DNA of 64,000 bases, taken from positions 1,612,001 to 1,676,000 of the forward strand of contig NZ_CP114598.1 in the NCBI RefSeq assembly GCF_030848305.1, given 5' to 3'. Below the pieces are notes generated by a model, which did not search any database, was not told the DNA's origin, and saw only the letters and a program-made list of their open reading frames with translations. Positions 54,546-63,276 of the stretch are shown here, piece after piece. Source of the stretch: Akkermansia muciniphila (GTDB lineage: Bacteria; Verrucomicrobiota; Verrucomicrobiia; Verrucomicrobiales; Akkermansiaceae). Position numbers and translations under genes: made by a program. Position 1 is the stretch's first letter; each line of letters begins with the position of its first letter.

Positions 54546-54619
54546 AGTGTTAGCGAAGTATTGATAAAAACTTGATTGCGCCGAAAGATAAAGGCGGCTG
54601 AACCAATATTCAAGCATTA

Positions 54620-54643
54620 TTGACAGAGGATTTTTTCTGTCAA
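54620..54643. promoter_or_regulatory. inverted repeat between ugd and mdh (possible operator)
   Basis: TTGACAGA (54620-54627) and TCTGTCAA (54636-54643) are exact complements separated by 8 bp. The repeat lies just upstream of the predicted mdh promoter and between divergent genes. It is not followed by a T-run long enough for a terminator. Confidence 0.45.
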
Positions 54644-54659
54644 AATAAAAAGTTCCTGA

Positions 54660-54688
54660 TTGAGCGTCCCCTTTCCTTGTGGTATAAC
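54660..54688 (+). promoter_or_regulatory. sigma-70-type promoter of mdh
   Basis: TTGAGC (54660) and TATAAC (54683) are spaced by 17 bp, giving a start near 54696 and a ~37-nt leader. Confidence 0.6.
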
Positions 54689-54732
54689 CGCGACCAGACA
54701 GGAAAATATCTGTTTATTTTAATTCGAACGTT

Positions 54733-55722
54733 ATGAAAACACCTATCACCGTTACCGTTACAGGAGCCGCCGGCCAAATTGCCTATTCCCTTCTGTTCCG
54801 TATTGCTTCCGGCAGCATGCTGGGGCCGGACCAGCCGATCAACCTGCGCCTGCTGGAAATCCCCCCGGCCATGAATGCCCTGGAAGGGGTGGTGATGGAA
54901 TTGCGTGACGCCGCATTCCCGCTGGTTAATGAAATTGTTCCGACCTGCGATCCTGATGAAGCGTTCGCCGGGGCCAACTGGTGCCTGCTGGTAGGTTCCG
55001 TGCCTCGCAAGGCCGGCATGGAACGCAAGGATTTGCTGGACATCAACGGCAAGGTGTTCATCGGCCAGGGCCAGGCGATTGCCCGCAGCGCCGCCAAGGA
55101 TGTGCGCGTGCTGGTCGTCGGCAACCCCTGCAATACGAATGCCCTTATTGCCATGCACAACGCAAGCGGCGTTCCCTCCGACCGCTTCTTCGCCATGACC
55201 CGCCTGGATGAAAACCGCGCCAAGAGCCAGCTTGCTGAAAAGGCCGGCGTCCATGTGACGGAAGTGACTAACATGACCATCTGGGGCAACCACTCCTCCA
55301 CCCAGTACCCGGATTTCACCAACGCCAAGATTGGCGGCAAGCCTGTAACGGAAGTTATCAAGGATACGGAATGGCTCAAGGGCGATTTCATTACCACCGT
55401 GCAGCAGCGCGGCGCCGCCATCATCAAGGCGCGCGGAGCTTCTTCCGCCGCTTCCGCCGCTTCCGCCGCCGTGGATACCGTCCGCAGCCTGGCTACCCAG
55501 ACTCCGGAAGGAGACTGGTATTCCGTGGCCGTTTGTTCCGACGGTTCCTACGGCATTGAAAAAGGTCTTATCTGTTCCTTCCCGGTCCGCACCACCAAGG
55601 ATGGCGGCTGGGAAATCGTGCAGGGGCTTCCGGTTGATGCGTTCTCCCGTGAAAAAATTGACGCTACCGTCAATGAACTGAAGGAAGAACGTGACGCCGT
55701 TTCCTCTTTGTTGAAGCATTAA
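54733..55722 (+). CDS. mdh: malate dehydrogenase
   Basis: A 329-residue NAD-dependent malate dehydrogenase of the cytosolic/chloroplast-like group (EC 1.1.1.37). Blocks seen are [36 protein letters not shown] (shortened: [13 protein letters not shown]), [42 protein letters not shown] and the active-site [12 protein letters not shown]. The protein links oxaloacetate to malate in central metabolism or fermentation. Length is typical. It is a monocistronic unit with its own promoter and terminator. Confidence 0.96.
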   Translation: MKTPITVTVTGAAGQIAYSLLFRIASGSMLGPDQPINLRLLEIPPAMNALEGVVMELRDAAFPLVNEIVPTCDPDEAFAGANWCLLVGSVPRKAGMERKDLLDINGKVFIGQGQAIARSAAKDVRVLVVGNPCNTNALIAMHNASGVPSDRFFAMTRLDENRAKSQLAEKAGVHVTEVTNMTIWGNHSSTQYPDFTNAKIGGKPVTEVIKDTEWLKGDFITTVQQRGAAIIKARGASSAASAASAAVDTVRSLATQTPEGDWYSVAVCSDGSYGIEKGLICSFPVRTTKDGGWEIVQGLPVDAFSREKIDATVNELKEERDAVSSLLKH

Positions 55723-55740
55723 TGTTGATTTGCTTTTGCG

Positions 55741-55774
55741 CCGGGTTTCCCGTTTTCGGGAAGCCCGGTTTTTT
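55741..55774 (+). terminator. Rho-independent terminator of mdh
   Basis: CCGGGTTTCCCG and CGGGAAGCCCGG pair across TTTT with one mismatch and are followed by six T residues. Confidence 0.9.
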
Positions 55775-55864
55775 ATGGCCTGAAGAGTTCATCAACCTCA
55801 TTTTCTGCGGGACAGAAGTTTTCTTCCGTGTTAAAAAAATAATGGATGCAGCATCCGCTAGTTT

Positions 55865-58015
55865 ATGGATCAGGATCGCATATTATACAGGGGAGAGGCT
55901 TTTACGCTGACCGGAAATTCTTTGCGCCAGGATGCCGCGCATTGGGCGGAAGTACAGTCGGACGGTCCGGTGAAAACCATGAAGAACGGCCGCTATTCCG
56001 AGTGGCGCATTTTTCCGGAAGCCGGGAGTGCTCCGCATTATCATGGAAATTTTGAAGTGCTTAATCAGGCTTACGGCCTGGCGTTGCATGAGGCCGGGGC
56101 CCTGCTTAATGAAGAAGGGACGTTCCGGACGGGGGCCAACTGGCCAACCGTGTGGACCCGGGATATTTCCTACGCCACCCATTTGGGACTGGGGTTGTGG
56201 AATGTCCATGCCTGTATGAATAGCCTGAAATCGCGGGTCCGGAACGGGGAGGTGGAGCAGGATACCGGAACGGGCGGCTCCTGGCCCATTTCTTCCGACC
56301 GTGTGGTATGGGGGATGGCGGCGTGGGAAGTTTACTGCCTGACGGGGGATGCCGACTGGCTGTCCCTTTCCTGCCGGGTGATGGAAAAGACGTGCGTGAG
56401 GGATGAACAGGTGCTTACAGCCACGGGCGGCCTGATGAAGGGGGAATCGTCCGTGCTGGATTGGCGGGAGCAGAGCTATCCTGCGTGGATGACTTCTGCC
56501 GATATTGGAGATTCATGCAGCCTTTCCACCATGCTCCTGCACGCGGAGGCCCGCAAGGTGCTGTCCCGGATGTTCCGGGAGCTGGGGCTGGAGGCGAAAG
56601 CGCGGGAGTGGGAGGAAAAAAGCGCCTCCCTGGCTTCTGTCATTGAGCGTTTTTTCAGGATTCCGGAACATGTTCTGTACGGGCAGTACCTGTATGGGCG
56701 CGGGTACCCCGTGCTGTCGGAGAAGGTGGATTCCCTGGGCAATCTGCTTTGCGTTCTTCTGGGGCAGGCCGGGAGGGCCCATGCCGCCGGGATGGTTGCC
56801 TCCCTTCCTCATGGCGTTTATGGCATTCCCTGCATCCATCCCCAGATGCCTGATAGCGTGCCGGCCTACCACAACCGCGCCATGTGGCCGTTCCTGGAGG
56901 GCTATTATGCGCAGGCCGCTGCGGCGGTGGAGAATGAATCCGCCCTGGCGCTGGCGGTCGCCTGCATGGTTCGTGCCGCCCTGCTGTGCGGCACGAACAA
57001 GGAGAATGTCCTTCTGGAAACGGGGCTGGATGAGGGGCTGCTGCTCAGTTCCGACAGCCAGCTTTGGAGTATTGCCGGAATGCTGGGCTGTTTTTACAAG
57101 GGATTGTTCGGTATCCGCCTGTCTCCGGATTCTCTGGAATTCCGCCCTTGCGTTCCCAAGTCTTTTGAAGGCGTTCATGAGTTGTCCGGGCTGGAATACC
57201 GCGGCATGACGATAGATGTGATTCTGCAGGGCAGCGGGCACCGGATAGCGCGGTGCCTGGTCAACGGGCAGGAGGCTCCTCCCGTCCTTTCGCCGGGTAG
57301 GAAGGGCCGCGTTCTTGTGAAATTGGAGCTGGCCGGCGGAGAGGACGGGGAAGGAACGGTGAATTTAACCTGCATGGGCAGCAGCCTGGAGGCTCCTGCA
57401 TGGAGGGCGATGCGCCATGGCATTGCATGGGAGGCTGTGAAAGGCGCCGATTATTACCGTGTTTACCGGAACGGCATCCCCGTATCCCAGACGGAGTACT
57501 GCCATTATATCCCCGCTCCCGGACGTGGGGACGTGTCTTTCCAGGTGATGGCGGTCGCTCTGGATGGCAGGGAGTCTTATCTTAATGAGCCCAATGATTA
57601 TCCTTCCGCGGATTCCCGCATGGAGACGCGCCCCTGCGGCCTGAGCGGGGATGAAGTCTGGTTTTCCCGCGTTACGGAGTCTCCGGACGCTCTTTGCTAC
57701 AATGTCAATATAGACAAGCCCGGCGTTTACCGGGTGGACGCCTTTTTCGCTAACGGCACTTATGATGTTTCAGACGGGAATACCTGTGCCCTGCGCAGCC
57801 TGTACCTGAACGGCAGGCGCGCAGGAACGCTGGCGTTCCCCCATACGTCCCGTTCCGGAAACTGGGAGCATTTTATTTATTCCACAGCAGTGGAAGCGGT
57901 GATGACGCCCGGTCCCTGCCGTGTGGAAGTGGTGTATGATTCCTTTTCCGAAAATATGAATCGTCTGGTGAATGATATGGTGATAAAACACCTTCGGTTT
58001 ACCCGTATATCCTGA
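55865..58015 (+). CDS. (alpha/alpha)6-barrel glycosidase with C-terminal beta modules, family unassigned
   Basis: A 716-residue protein without a signal peptide. Residues ~60-440 resemble six-hairpin glycosidases: TVWTRDISYATHLGLG (a WxRD motif that could supply a general acid), GSWPISSDRVVWGMAAWE, VLDWREQSYPAW and PAYHNRAMWPFLEGYYAQAA (shortened: HNRAMWPFLEGYY). A ~270-residue C-terminal part has beta-sheet modules (FNIII-like YYRVYRNGIPVSQTEY and a late sugar-binding-like region with FVSxSGNWEHF type sequence SGNWEHFIYST). The substrate is unknown. The gene is 9 bp upstream of the metzincin, with which it is probably co-transcribed. Confidence 0.7.
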   Translation: MDQDRILYRGEAFTLTGNSLRQDAAHWAEVQSDGPVKTMKNGRYSEWRIFPEAGSAPHYHGNFEVLNQAYGLALHEAGALLNEEGTFRTGANWPTVWTRDISYATHLGLGLWNVHACMNSLKSRVRNGEVEQDTGTGGSWPISSDRVVWGMAAWEVYCLTGDADWLSLSCRVMEKTCVRDEQVLTATGGLMKGESSVLDWREQSYPAWMTSADIGDSCSLSTMLLHAEARKVLSRMFRELGLEAKAREWEEKSASLASVIERFFRIPEHVLYGQYLYGRGYPVLSEKVDSLGNLLCVLLGQAGRAHAAGMVASLPHGVYGIPCIHPQMPDSVPAYHNRAMWPFLEGYYAQAAAAVENESALALAVACMVRAALLCGTNKENVLLETGLDEGLLLSSDSQLWSIAGMLGCFYKGLFGIRLSPDSLEFRPCVPKSFEGVHELSGLEYRGMTIDVILQGSGHRIARCLVNGQEAPPVLSPGRKGRVLVKLELAGGEDGEGTVNLTCMGSSLEAPAWRAMRHGIAWEAVKGADYYRVYRNGIPVSQTEYCHYIPAPGRGDVSFQVMAVALDGRESYLNEPNDYPSADSRMETRPCGLSGDEVWFSRVTESPDALCYNVNIDKPGVYRVDAFFANGTYDVSDGNTCALRSLYLNGRRAGTLAFPHTSRSGNWEHFIYSTAVEAVMTPGPCRVEVVYDSFSENMNRLVNDMVIKHLRFTRIS

Positions 58016-58024
58016 TATCGTTTT

Positions 58025-59944
58025 ATGAATGTTACGTCGAAACGTTTTTCTGTCTTGTTGCTGGTTCTTGGGGCCGGGATTTGGAATGCCCCGTCCATGG
58101 GGACGGAGGCGGAGTCAGCTTCCAAGGCGCCTGTTCCTGCCTCCTCATCCCGGGAGGGGGCGGAGTTTACCCGGCTGCCCGTCAGCTGGACGGTTAATCC
58201 CGGGGATGCCGCCAACGCCCGCGCCGCCTGGAAAACGCTGAGCGCCTATCATCGGGGCAAACCCAAGTCTTCCAGAAAATTGCACGTGGTTTACGTAACG
58301 TTCAAGGACAGGCCGGCCCTTGAAGGATACCGGGAACGGTATGATCATATTCTGAAGAATATTCAGGCTTATTATGCGGATCAGATGCAGGCCAACGGTT
58401 TCCCTCCGCTCACATTCCAGCTGGATTTGGATGAACGGGGCAAGCTGGTTATTTATGACGCCTATGTGGATAAACCCATGAGCGAGATGAGCGTGCAGAG
58501 CTCCGGCCCCGTTTCCCGGGAGGCCGCCAAGAAGGTGCTGGCTTCCAAGGGAATTGATATTGATAAGGAGCATGTGCTTATCGTGTGCCAGCTTCCGGAC
58601 GGCGTAGGGCCTTATTACGGCGGCGGCTTCAGCCATCAGGGCACAGGGTGGACCTGCGATCAGGAAGGGCTGGATCCCGCCAGCTTTCTGGATACGGAAA
58701 TGATGCAGGGCGGCCGTTTCAAGGTGACCAGGGGGAAGAACGCCACCATTTACATAGGCGGCACAGCCCATGAATTGGGGCACTCCTTCGGCCTTCCCCA
58801 CACGGGGGACGGATGGAATTACCCCAACGCAGGGGCTTCCCTGATGGGACACGGCAATTCCACGTACGGTAATGAGCTGCGCAATGAGGGGAAGGGCTCC
58901 TACCTGGCGCCTACGGATGCTTTGAAACTGGCCAGTGTCCCCCTGTTCAACGGGGTGGAGACGGAGCTTCCCTCAGATGCTTCCTTCGGGCGTATGATGG
59001 GCAGGTATGTCCCGGGGTCTTTTGAACGGCTGGAGGCCATTCCCGTCAAGGACGGACTACGCCTGAAAGGGAGGGTTCATCTGACGCGCCCCGCCTATGG
59101 CATCGTTGCCCATTTGGATCCGCCCGGAGGGTCGGATTATGATTCCAATGCCGTGGGCGCTTCTCTGGATGAAAAGGGAGAGTTTGATCTTACCATCTGC
59201 AGGCCGGGCTATAAGGGCGGTTTTATAGAAATGCGGGTGGCCGTATTGAATTGCGACAGCACGCGCAGCATGATTACTCTGCCCGTTTGGATGGATGCCA
59301 GGGGGGCCAAAGCCCCTTCGCTGGCCCAGATCGTTTATTTTGGAGATGTTCAGAATCTGTGGAGGCGGGGCCGCATGGAAGAAGCCCGGAAGGCTCTGGC
59401 GGAAGTGGAACGCAGGCATGGTTCCCGTCCAGAAGTGAAGGAGTGGCTCCCTGTCTGGAAGCGCGCCCTCCAGCGCCAGAACCTTGCGCTGGAGGTTGCT
59501 CCGGCGCAGATTCCCGCGGAAACCGCCAGCATCAGCCTGAATGACTGCAAGCCTTCTGCAGCTCAGGTGGGGTGGGCCGTTCCGTTGTGGGATGCCCTGT
59601 TCCCGTCGGATTTGGGGCCCGTGCCTTTCTTCCGGACAATTGGAAGGCCGGAACGTTTCATCCTGGCCCATGCCCCGGCTGTCTTTTCCTATGACCTGGA
59701 CGGGCGCTGGAAGGAGTTCCGCGCTGATGTGGGGCTGCCTTTCGGGTCCCGCGGCAGCGTCAAATTCAGCGTGTATTTGGACGGCAGGAAGCTCATTGAA
59801 TCCCCTGTGCTCAAGGACGGGGATTCCATTCCCGTGAAAGCGGCGGTGGAAGGCGGCAGGAAGCTGGAAATCCGCGTGGATGACGCCGGAGACGGCAATT
59901 CTGCCGATTGGGGCATCATCGCCAACGGCATGCTGTCCCGGTGA
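58025..59944 (+). CDS. secreted metzincin-type metalloprotease with NPCBM domain
   Basis: A 639-residue exported protein (signal peptide SVLLLVLGAGIWNAPSMG). The zinc site HELGHSFGLPHT near residues 250-261 is a complete HExxHxxGxxH; ASLMGHGN about 15 residues later supplies the Met-turn, so the fold is metzincin. The last ~110 residues (SVKFSVYLDGRKLIESPVL, DDAGDGNSADWGIIANG) match NPCBM, a carbohydrate-binding module. This pairing suggests a protease that works on glycosylated proteins such as mucins. The peptidase family (M11-, M60- or other metzincin-like) was not settled. It follows the glycosidase by 9 bp. Confidence 0.83.
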   Translation: MNVTSKRFSVLLLVLGAGIWNAPSMGTEAESASKAPVPASSSREGAEFTRLPVSWTVNPGDAANARAAWKTLSAYHRGKPKSSRKLHVVYVTFKDRPALEGYRERYDHILKNIQAYYADQMQANGFPPLTFQLDLDERGKLVIYDAYVDKPMSEMSVQSSGPVSREAAKKVLASKGIDIDKEHVLIVCQLPDGVGPYYGGGFSHQGTGWTCDQEGLDPASFLDTEMMQGGRFKVTRGKNATIYIGGTAHELGHSFGLPHTGDGWNYPNAGASLMGHGNSTYGNELRNEGKGSYLAPTDALKLASVPLFNGVETELPSDASFGRMMGRYVPGSFERLEAIPVKDGLRLKGRVHLTRPAYGIVAHLDPPGGSDYDSNAVGASLDEKGEFDLTICRPGYKGGFIEMRVAVLNCDSTRSMITLPVWMDARGAKAPSLAQIVYFGDVQNLWRRGRMEEARKALAEVERRHGSRPEVKEWLPVWKRALQRQNLALEVAPAQIPAETASISLNDCKPSAAQVGWAVPLWDALFPSDLGPVPFFRTIGRPERFILAHAPAVFSYDLDGRWKEFRADVGLPFGSRGSVKFSVYLDGRKLIESPVLKDGDSIPVKAAVEGGRKLEIRVDDAGDGNSADWGIIANGMLSR

Positions 59945-60022
59945 ATTTTCCGCTCCACTGGCGGAGAAATGTGACATTAGGCTTGTCTTTTGTCCTTTCT
60001 CATAGTGTTCTGTGGGCTAGTC

Positions 60023-62410
60023 ATGATTGGGATGCTTGCAAAGCTATGGGGTGCAGCGGCTCTGGTTGCCGGGGCTTCCCTGTTTGCAGAGACGGCTGCG
60101 GAGCGGCCGCCCGCTCCTTCCGCTGAACCCGGGCAGGAAGGTGCCGGGGGGAAAATGGCGGGCAATCTGTTTTCCGGCGCTTTCATGCCGCAGATTCCCT
60201 CCAATATCTCCATCACCAATGACGGGGCCGTCAGGGTGGAGGACTCCCGGAAGGTCATTTTTGAAGGACCGCGCATCCACATGGTTACGGATACCGGGGT
60301 GGAGGTTTTTGCGGATTATGCCCAGGCGGATATGGATCAGGGCAAGGTGTTTCTGAAAGGGAACCTGTCCATTTACCAGAGTGACGGCAGGACGAGGACC
60401 AACAGCCTGGTGCGCGCCGACAGCGCGGAGTTTGACTGGGAGAACGAAGTGCTTCTTACGGAGGCCATCCGTGCGAAGATGGAGGGATTGATTCTGCGCA
60501 GCGGAAAGTTTGAATCCCGGAAGGATGCCGCCGGCAACACTTACCTGGAAGCCCGCAATGCCTCCGTCACGGCGGAAGACGTCAGCGAGCCTCTCACCTG
60601 GATTTCCGCGGACAGGATACGCGTGTATCCGGAAGACAGGTTTTCTTTCAAGAACCTGACCCTTTATTACGGAGGCGTTCCCTTCTTTTATTTCCCCTAT
60701 CTCAGCCATTCCCTTAATCCGGAAGTCGGTTACCTTCCCATTCCCGGCATGCGCTCTATCTGGGGGCCTTACCTCCTGAATGAATACGGGTTCCTGATGG
60801 GGAAAAAATGGTCGGACAACGGCATGCCTTCCGCGGATTATCTGGGAACCCTGCATGCAGATTACCGCATCCGGCGCGGCTTCGCCTACGGATTGGACAT
60901 CCGCGACGTGCTGCTGGAAAAGGATTGTCCGGACATGACGGGGCTGTCCTTTTACAAAACCCACGATAAAGGGGTGAAAATCAATGCCGGTGATGATGAG
61001 TACCGCGAGCATCTGGATCCGGACCGGTGGAGGTTCGCGCTTCAGCAGATGTGGACCCACCGGGTAAATCTCCGTACGGACTGGCAGTTGAAGGCCAACA
61101 TCAACATGCTGAGCGACGAGTACATGCTCCGCGATTTTTATCCGGAAATTTATCAGCGCAATTCTTCTCCGGATAACACGGTGCTTCTTTCCCGCACGGA
61201 CGATACGAATGATTTTTCCCTGCTGCAGCGTTTTGTCCCCAATAATTTTTACATAGCGGATCAGCGGACGGAGTTCAGTTATGAGCGCATCAAATCTCCC
61301 ATATTCCGTTCTCCCGTCATGTATGAAAGCCGCACCAGTTTCGCTTTCCTCAAGCAATACGTTCCTCCGTTCATGCGGACGGAAATCCGGAACATGCTGG
61401 ACGGGATGGATCCCGGAACTTCTTCCTATGATTACTGGGCCCGAATGCTGATGACGGACAGCTACAGCAGGTTCCACTCCTTCCATGAAATTTCCGTTTC
61501 CAGGAAAATCATGGGGTTCCTGAACCTGACCCCCAAAATGGGCGGGGGTTATACGGGATATTACGGCGTGGAGGACTACAAACCGCTCAATCAGGGAATT
61601 TTTTACGCCGGGGCGGACGCTGATTTCAAATTCTCCCGCCGTTATTCTTCCGTCTATAGCGATTCCTTTGGACTGAACGGCATGAATCATATCGTTCAGC
61701 CCCACTTTACGCTGGCGTATGTCAAAACCAACCGCCTGAGCGAGCTTTATCCCCAGATTGACGGCGATACCCCCACGACCAATCCCCCGTCCTTGAGCAT
61801 AGGCAGGTACACGGAGATCGACTCCCTGTCCACGGGGCTCGTGTTCCGGTATGGATTGCGCAATATGCTGATGACCAGCCGGGACGCCAATTCCCACCGC
61901 TGGTTTTCCTGGGATGTGTTCATGGATGCTTATCTGTATAATCCCGTTAACCAGCGGGATTTTTCCAACCTTTTTTCGTTCATGCGCTGGAATCCCGTTC
62001 CCTGGATGGAATACCGGTCGGAAATGCAGGCTCCCGTTTTGGGGAAGGACAAGATTTCCGGTTGCCATGAATATAACAACTCCCTGCGTTTCATGCCGTG
62101 GCGTTCCACGGAGTTCATAGTGGGGCACCGTTATTTGAACCAGCATTCCCTTCTGGAGGACAACAGCCAGCTGGATTTGCGCATTTTGCAGCGTTTTTCG
62201 GAAGCCTGGGCTTTCAGCGGCAAGTGGCGTTTTTCCCTGCTGGACGGCAAGATGGACATTCAGGAATATAATGTGTACCACAATATGGGGTCCTGGTATT
62301 TGGGTGTGGGCGCTTTCGTCCGCAAGAACGGGAACAAAAACGAATTCGGGCTGGGCATCAGCTTCACCATCCAGCAGACCGGGGATTATATGCCGGTCAA
62401 ATTCCTTTGA
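60023..62410 (+). CDS. lptD: LPS-assembly protein LptD (OstA-domain outer-membrane barrel)
   Basis: The 795-residue product should insert lipopolysaccharide into the outer leaflet. After a signal peptide (MLAKLWGAAALVAGASLFA) the OstA N-terminal beta-jellyroll has AVRVEDSRKVIFEGP, VEVFADYAQADMDQGKVFL (shortened: VFADYAQADMDQG) and AEFDWENEVLLTEA. The barrel half includes FYFPYLSHSLNPEVGYLPI (shortened) and LLNEYGF, with ends like LGISFTIQQTGDYMPVKFL. The Cys pairs of E. coli LptD are not obvious, as in other distant members. Starts at 59990 (TTG) and 60032 are alternatives. Confidence 0.85.
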   Translation: MIGMLAKLWGAAALVAGASLFAETAAERPPAPSAEPGQEGAGGKMAGNLFSGAFMPQIPSNISITNDGAVRVEDSRKVIFEGPRIHMVTDTGVEVFADYAQADMDQGKVFLKGNLSIYQSDGRTRTNSLVRADSAEFDWENEVLLTEAIRAKMEGLILRSGKFESRKDAAGNTYLEARNASVTAEDVSEPLTWISADRIRVYPEDRFSFKNLTLYYGGVPFFYFPYLSHSLNPEVGYLPIPGMRSIWGPYLLNEYGFLMGKKWSDNGMPSADYLGTLHADYRIRRGFAYGLDIRDVLLEKDCPDMTGLSFYKTHDKGVKINAGDDEYREHLDPDRWRFALQQMWTHRVNLRTDWQLKANINMLSDEYMLRDFYPEIYQRNSSPDNTVLLSRTDDTNDFSLLQRFVPNNFYIADQRTEFSYERIKSPIFRSPVMYESRTSFAFLKQYVPPFMRTEIRNMLDGMDPGTSSYDYWARMLMTDSYSRFHSFHEISVSRKIMGFLNLTPKMGGGYTGYYGVEDYKPLNQGIFYAGADADFKFSRRYSSVYSDSFGLNGMNHIVQPHFTLAYVKTNRLSELYPQIDGDTPTTNPPSLSIGRYTEIDSLSTGLVFRYGLRNMLMTSRDANSHRWFSWDVFMDAYLYNPVNQRDFSNLFSFMRWNPVPWMEYRSEMQAPVLGKDKISGCHEYNNSLRFMPWRSTEFIVGHRYLNQHSLLEDNSQLDLRILQRFSEAWAFSGKWRFSLLDGKMDIQEYNVYHNMGSWYLGVGAFVRKNGNKNEFGLGISFTIQQTGDYMPVKFL

Positions 62411-62622
62411 TGCCCGGAAAGCCGCGCGGTTGGCGGGATGGGGAGCGGAGCTGTTTCCGGCGTGCCGGACAGGAAGAAGGGCGGGGCCGGCAGGGAGCCG
62501 CTGCCGCTCTTGTGCCGGAACCTTGGCTTGCATTCCGGCAGGGAACGGGGAAAATGCCAGGGCATGGAGCAAGCTGCGGGGAAAAGCCGCCCGGCTTCCT
62601 GCATGAAACATCATACACGAAT

Positions 62623-63264
62623 ATGAACGCTCAGGAATTGATCGAGACGCTGGAATGGCGTTACGCCACCAAGGTATTCAATCCGGACCGCCGCATTCCG
62701 GCGGAAGACTGGGAAGCCCTTCTGGAATCCCTTCATTTGAGCCCTTCCTCCCTGGGGCTTCAGATGTGGAAGTTCCTTGATGTCCGGGATCCCTCTGTGC
62801 GTTCCCGGCTTCGGGAGGTTTCATGGGGACAGCCCCAGGTTACGGACGCTTCCCGTCTGGTGGTTTTTTGTGCCCGCAGGGACTTCAAGCCGGAAGACGT
62901 GCAGCGCTATCTGGAACGTATCGTGGAAGTGCGCGGTGTCACCATGGATTCCCTGGACCAGTACCGCGCCCGCATTTTTGAACTGGTGGGTTCCAAGTCT
63001 CCGGAAGCGCTGAAAGCCTGGCTGGAACGGCAGGTGTACATTGCCCTCGGGTTCATGATGAGCTGCGCCGCGGATCTCCGCGTGGACACCTGCGCGCTGG
63101 AAGGGATGGATCCGCTTGCCTATGACCGTATTCTTCATCTGGAGAATTCCCCTTATTACACGCTTTGCGCCCTGGCCCTGGGTTACCGGAATGAAGAGGC
63201 GGATAAGTACGCCCGCCTGGCGAAAGTGCGTTTTGACCGGGATGAGGTCATTCCGGTCATCTGA
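62623..63264 (+). CDS. nitroreductase family NAD(P)H-dependent oxidoreductase
   Basis: From the ATG at 62623 the protein has 213 residues and an FMN-dependent nitroreductase pattern: ETLEWRYATKVFNPDRRI at the start, LSPSSLGLQMWKFLDV (flavin phosphate site), VVFCARRD and ALGFMMSCAADLRVDTCALEGMD (shortened: GFMMSCAADLRVDTC), then ALGYRNEEADK near the C terminus. The NfsB-like group reduces nitro compounds and quinones. The native substrate is unknown. The longer upstream frame (from 62407) lies in G/C-rich noncoding sequence. Confidence 0.9.
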   Translation: MNAQELIETLEWRYATKVFNPDRRIPAEDWEALLESLHLSPSSLGLQMWKFLDVRDPSVRSRLREVSWGQPQVTDASRLVVFCARRDFKPEDVQRYLERIVEVRGVTMDSLDQYRARIFELVGSKSPEALKAWLERQVYIALGFMMSCAADLRVDTCALEGMDPLAYDRILHLENSPYYTLCALALGYRNEEADKYARLAKVRFDRDEVIPVI

Positions 63265-63276
63265 CGGAGTTTTTTA

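Noticed and set aside
60044-62614. Minus-strand frame opposite lptD (856 codons)
   Set aside because: Longer than lptD itself but without family features; the plus strand carries the OstA domain and signal peptide.
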